Positions 61,631 to 64,000 of a stretch of 64,000 bases of DNA are shown here, in pieces. This stretch comes from Pararoseomonas baculiformis (lineage in GTDB: Bacteria; Pseudomonadota; Alphaproteobacteria; Acetobacterales; Acetobacteraceae). The notes below the pieces were generated by a model. That model was not told where the DNA came from. It saw only the letters and a program-made list of their open reading frames with translations, and searched no databases. The DNA lies in the NCBI RefSeq assembly GCF_017813395.1, contig NZ_JAGIZB010000023.1, positions 1 to 64,000 of the forward strand, written 5' to 3'. The position numbers were made by a program, and so were the translations under genes. Each line of letters starts with the position of its first letter. Within the stretch, counting starts at the first letter, position 1.

Positions 61631-61953
61631 CCGTCTCCCCGTCCGGCACGCCCATCACCCACGCTGCCCGCCCGAATGGCATGACAGGACGGAGGACGAT
61701 AGGCCTGCTCCCGCCCTTCGGGAACTTTGGCCCGGGGCGCCCAGTTTCCAGCCCAACTCACTCCCCGGTCCCGATGCAAATCCGCAACTCCTTGGAGCGA
61801 CCAGCAGAACGGGTCTGGTGAGGGGCTCCGACACCGTCGTATATTCACGTTTGCGAGTGGCACCGCTGCGAGTTGACCGTCCGGCGGGCCCTTCCCGGCC
61901 GGCGGCTGGCTCCAGGCTGCGGCGGTGTAAAAGCGGGAAGCGGGTGCGGCTGC
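61631..61953. other. 323-base divergent intergenic region
   Basis: Between the hydrolase-TPR gene and the glycosyltransferase. I see no gene, hairpin or clear palindrome of note. It presumably carries the promoters of both. Confidence 0.5.
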
Positions 61954-64000
61954 ATGGCCTTCGTGAACATCGTGACCTCGGATCGCGGCTGGATCCTCGA
62001 GAAGCTTGCCTCCGAGATCTCCAGCCGGCTTTCCTATGTGACCTTCGGCAATGGTCCCGATCCCGCCGCCTCCATCCAGTACTACGTCACTTTTTCCAGC
62101 CGCTCCAAGCGCCTCTCTCCGGTGGAGGTTGGGTACTTCGCCCATCTGGAGCCGGAGGGTGAGGCGCGCGAGCGCTTCTTCGATACGGCCAGGGCAGTGG
62201 AGCACTGCATTTGCCATGCGCGGCTCTACGAGGGCGTGCTGCGCGACGCTGGGATTGGACAGGTCACCACCATCTCGCCCGGCGTGGACCTGGAGACCTT
62301 CAGCCCCAAGCTGCGCATCGGCGTTGTCGGGCGGACCTACCACACCGGCCGCAAGGGCGAGCACATTGTCGCCCAGGTGATGGACATCCCTGAGATCGAA
62401 TGGTCCTTCACCGGCACGGGCTGGCCGGGCGAGGCGCTGGAACTGCCCGGTTCGCAGCTGCCGGACTACTACCGCGGCCTCGACTACGTGCTGGTGCCCG
62501 CTCTCTATGAGGGAGGACCGATGTGCGTGGTGGAGGCGCTGGCCTGTGGCACAGAGATCATCGCTCCGGCGATTGGCTGGGTGCCGGAATTCCCCCATGT
62601 CGAGTACCAGGTGGGCGATGCGGCGGATCTGCGCCGCGTGTTGCTGGAACTGGTGGAGAAGAAGCGCGCCCTGCGTGCCACCGTGCTCGACCGCACCTGG
62701 GATGGCTGGGCCGAAGGCCATGACCGCGTCTTTCAGTCGCTGGCCAGGGATCATGGGCTCCGCCTCTCCGCACCGCTCGCCCCGTCCCGCTCCGCGCCCC
62801 GACCGCAACGGGTCGGGATCTTCATGCACGGGAATGAGCACCGCTCCCAGGGCGGGCCCTCGGTCCGTGTCCCCCGCCTCGCACGGGAGTTGCGCGAGAA
62901 CGGCACGGAGGCGGAGCTGCGCATCCATCCCGCCCCCACTCGCTTCGACGGGCTGGATGTGGTGCATGCCTTCAACAGCTGGTCGCCCTGGTCGGCCCTC
63001 GACTTGCTGCGCCGTGCCCATCGTGGCGGCAAGGCTGTGGTTTTCTCCCCCATCCTTCTTGACCTCGCGCTGAAGGATCTTTGGGAGGAAAGGCTCGTGC
63101 AGCTCCTCTCATCCAGCCCGCAGGGGCCTGCTCTGGATGATGCCTTGCGCGCGTTCAAGCTGGCTCTGGAGGAGCGCCGTCGCCCGGACGCCCTCGTAAC
63201 GGAGACCGTGCCCGGGTTCCACGCGGCCGTGCGCGAGATGGTCGCGCTCAGCGACCACGTTGTTTATCTCAGCGACCGCGAACGCCAGCGCCTCGCGCGC
63301 ATCGGCGCGGAGCCGCGTGCGGGCACGGTGGTGCACAACCCTGTCGATTCCGCGATTTTCGGCCAGGCGGACGCCTCGCTCTTCGAGCAGGAAACGGGGC
63401 TGAAGGACTTCGTGCTCTGCGTCGCACGGATCGAATCACGCAAGAACCAGGTGATGCTGGCACATGCGCTGCGCGACACCGGCCTGCCGCTCGTGCTCAT
63501 CGGCCACGCGCCGAATGCCGCCTATCGGGAGCTGCTGGAACGCTTCCGCACGCCGAACCTGCATGTGCTGGACCGATTGCCGGCGAACTCGCCCCTGCTC
63601 GCTTCCGCTTTCGCCGCCTCCCGCGTCGCCGTGCTGCCGAGCTGGGCCGAGGGAGCACCCCTTGCGGCGCTGGAGGCGGCGGCCAGCGGCGCCAATCTCG
63701 TGGTCAGCGACGAATCAGGGGAGAGCGAGTATTTCGGCGCCAGCGCCCGCTACTGCGATCCCGGCGACCCGGCCTCCATACGCAACGCCATCCTGGAGGC
63801 CTACGAGACATCGCGGGACGCCGCGGAGGTAGAGGCGCAGAAGGCCTTCATCGCCGAGACCTATAGCTGGGACCGCCACCGCGAGAAAACCGAGGCAGTG
63901 TATGGCGAGGCGCTCTCGGCCCTTGCGATCCGCGCCCCCGCTGCCTTCTCCTCCCGCGGAAGGAATGCCGAGCCCGGCCCCGGCACGCCCGTCGTTGCAG
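61954..64000 (+). CDS. two-domain GT4-type glycosyltransferase (partial)
   Basis: Open to the end of the window (682 codons read, no stop). Starting at the ATG at 61954, the first GT-B domain (about residues 1-270) has SPGVDLETFSPKLRIGVVGRTYHTGRKG and the E-x7-E-like YEGGPMCVVEALACG (about 187-201). A second GT4 domain (about 285 on) starts RVGIFMHGNEHRSQGGPSVRVPRLARELREN and carries CVARIESRKNQVMLAHAL and WAEGAPLAALEAAASG. It is a dual-domain glycosyltransferase of the kind that adds two sugars or has one inactive copy. The C-terminus is outside the window, so completeness cannot be judged. Confidence 0.82.
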   Translation, partial: MAFVNIVTSDRGWILEKLASEISSRLSYVTFGNGPDPAASIQYYVTFSSRSKRLSPVEVGYFAHLEPEGEARERFFDTARAVEHCICHARLYEGVLRDAGIGQVTTISPGVDLETFSPKLRIGVVGRTYHTGRKGEHIVAQVMDIPEIEWSFTGTGWPGEALELPGSQLPDYYRGLDYVLVPALYEGGPMCVVEALACGTEIIAPAIGWVPEFPHVEYQVGDAADLRRVLLELVEKKRALRATVLDRTWDGWAEGHDRVFQSLARDHGLRLSAPLAPSRSAPRPQRVGIFMHGNEHRSQGGPSVRVPRLARELRENGTEAELRIHPAPTRFDGLDVVHAFNSWSPWSALDLLRRAHRGGKAVVFSPILLDLALKDLWEERLVQLLSSSPQGPALDDALRAFKLALEERRRPDALVTETVPGFHAAVREMVALSDHVVYLSDRERQRLARIGAEPRAGTVVHNPVDSAIFGQADASLFEQETGLKDFVLCVARIESRKNQVMLAHALRDTGLPLVLIGHAPNAAYRELLERFRTPNLHVLDRLPANSPLLASAFAASRVAVLPSWAEGAPLAALEAAASGANLVVSDESGESEYFGASARYCDPGDPASIRNAILEAYETSRDAAEVEAQKAFIAETYSWDRHREKTEAVYGEALSALAIRAPAAFSSRGRNAEPGPGTPVVA

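Noticed and set aside
61543-63021. 492-codon minus-strand ORF over the glycosyltransferase start
   Set aside because: The plus-strand frame has two GT4 motifs and continues to the end; the antisense product is low complexity.
1-64000. CRISPR array, tRNA or rRNA genes, insertion sequences and prophage
   Set aside because: I looked for spaced identical repeats, cloverleaf-type segments, transposase motifs and phage structural genes and saw none; the 'holin' gene is a chromosomal membrane family, not a phage.

Overview
The window looks like a chromosomal segment of a high-GC alphaproteobacterium, most likely of the Acetobacteraceae (Roseomonas-type). I infer this from the strong GC bias, the protein style, and the unusually many Bug/TctC-type periplasmic solute receptors: eight in 64 kb, with no TctA/TctB membrane partner in view. 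No rRNA, tRNA, CRISPR array, insertion sequence or phage module was seen.

Layout. (1) 0.2-10.6 kb is a housekeeping and stress mix: small MgtC-like protein, YdeP/FdhF-type molybdopterin oxidoreductase, divergent BrkB/YihY membrane protein, YegS-like lipid kinase, an unknown lipoprotein, a YghU-type glutathione protein, a glyoxalase II-like hydrolase and a cupin. (2) 10.6-20.4 kb holds two neighbouring modules, each with a LysR regulator, a thiamine-pyrophosphate (TPP) decarboxylase-type enzyme and a Bug receptor. In one module the TPP enzyme is split into two overlapping genes; in the other it is a single full-length protein. A flavin-dependent (LLM) monooxygenase lies between them and an MFS transporter ends the second. 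(3) 20.5-28.0 kb is a minus-strand operon (FAA hydrolase, two Bug receptors, 2Fe-2S subunit, molybdopterin hydroxylase subunit, dihydroxyphthalate decarboxylase/SBP-like protein) facing a divergent GntR regulator across an operator-like region. (4) 28.0-33.3 kb has an ExeA-like AAA ATPase fusion, a lower-GC islet with a glycosyltransferase and a small coiled-coil protein, and a PEP-CTERM exported protein behind a sequence matching a sigma-54 promoter. (5) 33.5-42.5 kb has a CoA-transferase/CoA-lyase/Bug operon, an envelope-stress type operon (DUF3618, holin-like, YqjD-like) opposite a DUF1328 gene, and an acyl-CoA dehydrogenase/CoA-transferase pair. (6) 42.9-47.3 kb has a Na+/H+ antiporter and an arsenate-resistance operon: ArsR-ArsC fusion, dedicated GAPDH and ArsJ. 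(7) 47.4-58.8 kb is a catabolic region with two HIBADH-like dehydrogenases, a carboxymuconolactone decarboxylase-like protein, GntR and LacI regulators, an AHL-lactonase-like hydrolase, two SDRs, three Bug receptors and an MmgE/PrpD protein. Operator-like palindromes appear to tie these genes to their regulators. (8) 58.9-64.0 kb has tandem paralogous small proteins, an alpha/beta-hydrolase-TPR fusion and the start of a two-domain glycosyltransferase that runs off the end.

Taken together, most of the window is uptake and catabolism of small organic acids or aromatics. Each unit pairs a Bug receptor with an enzyme set (TPP decarboxylase, CoA transferase/lyase, molybdopterin hydroxylase, SDR/PrpD) and a local regulator. 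Substrates cannot be named from sequence alone. The clearest new leads are the regulatory palindromes (LacI, GntR, ArsR, sigma-54), the split-versus-fused TPP enzyme pair, the tandem paralogs near 59 kb, an SDR lacking its catalytic Tyr/Lys, and the unusual AAA-ATPase and hydrolase-TPR fusions.
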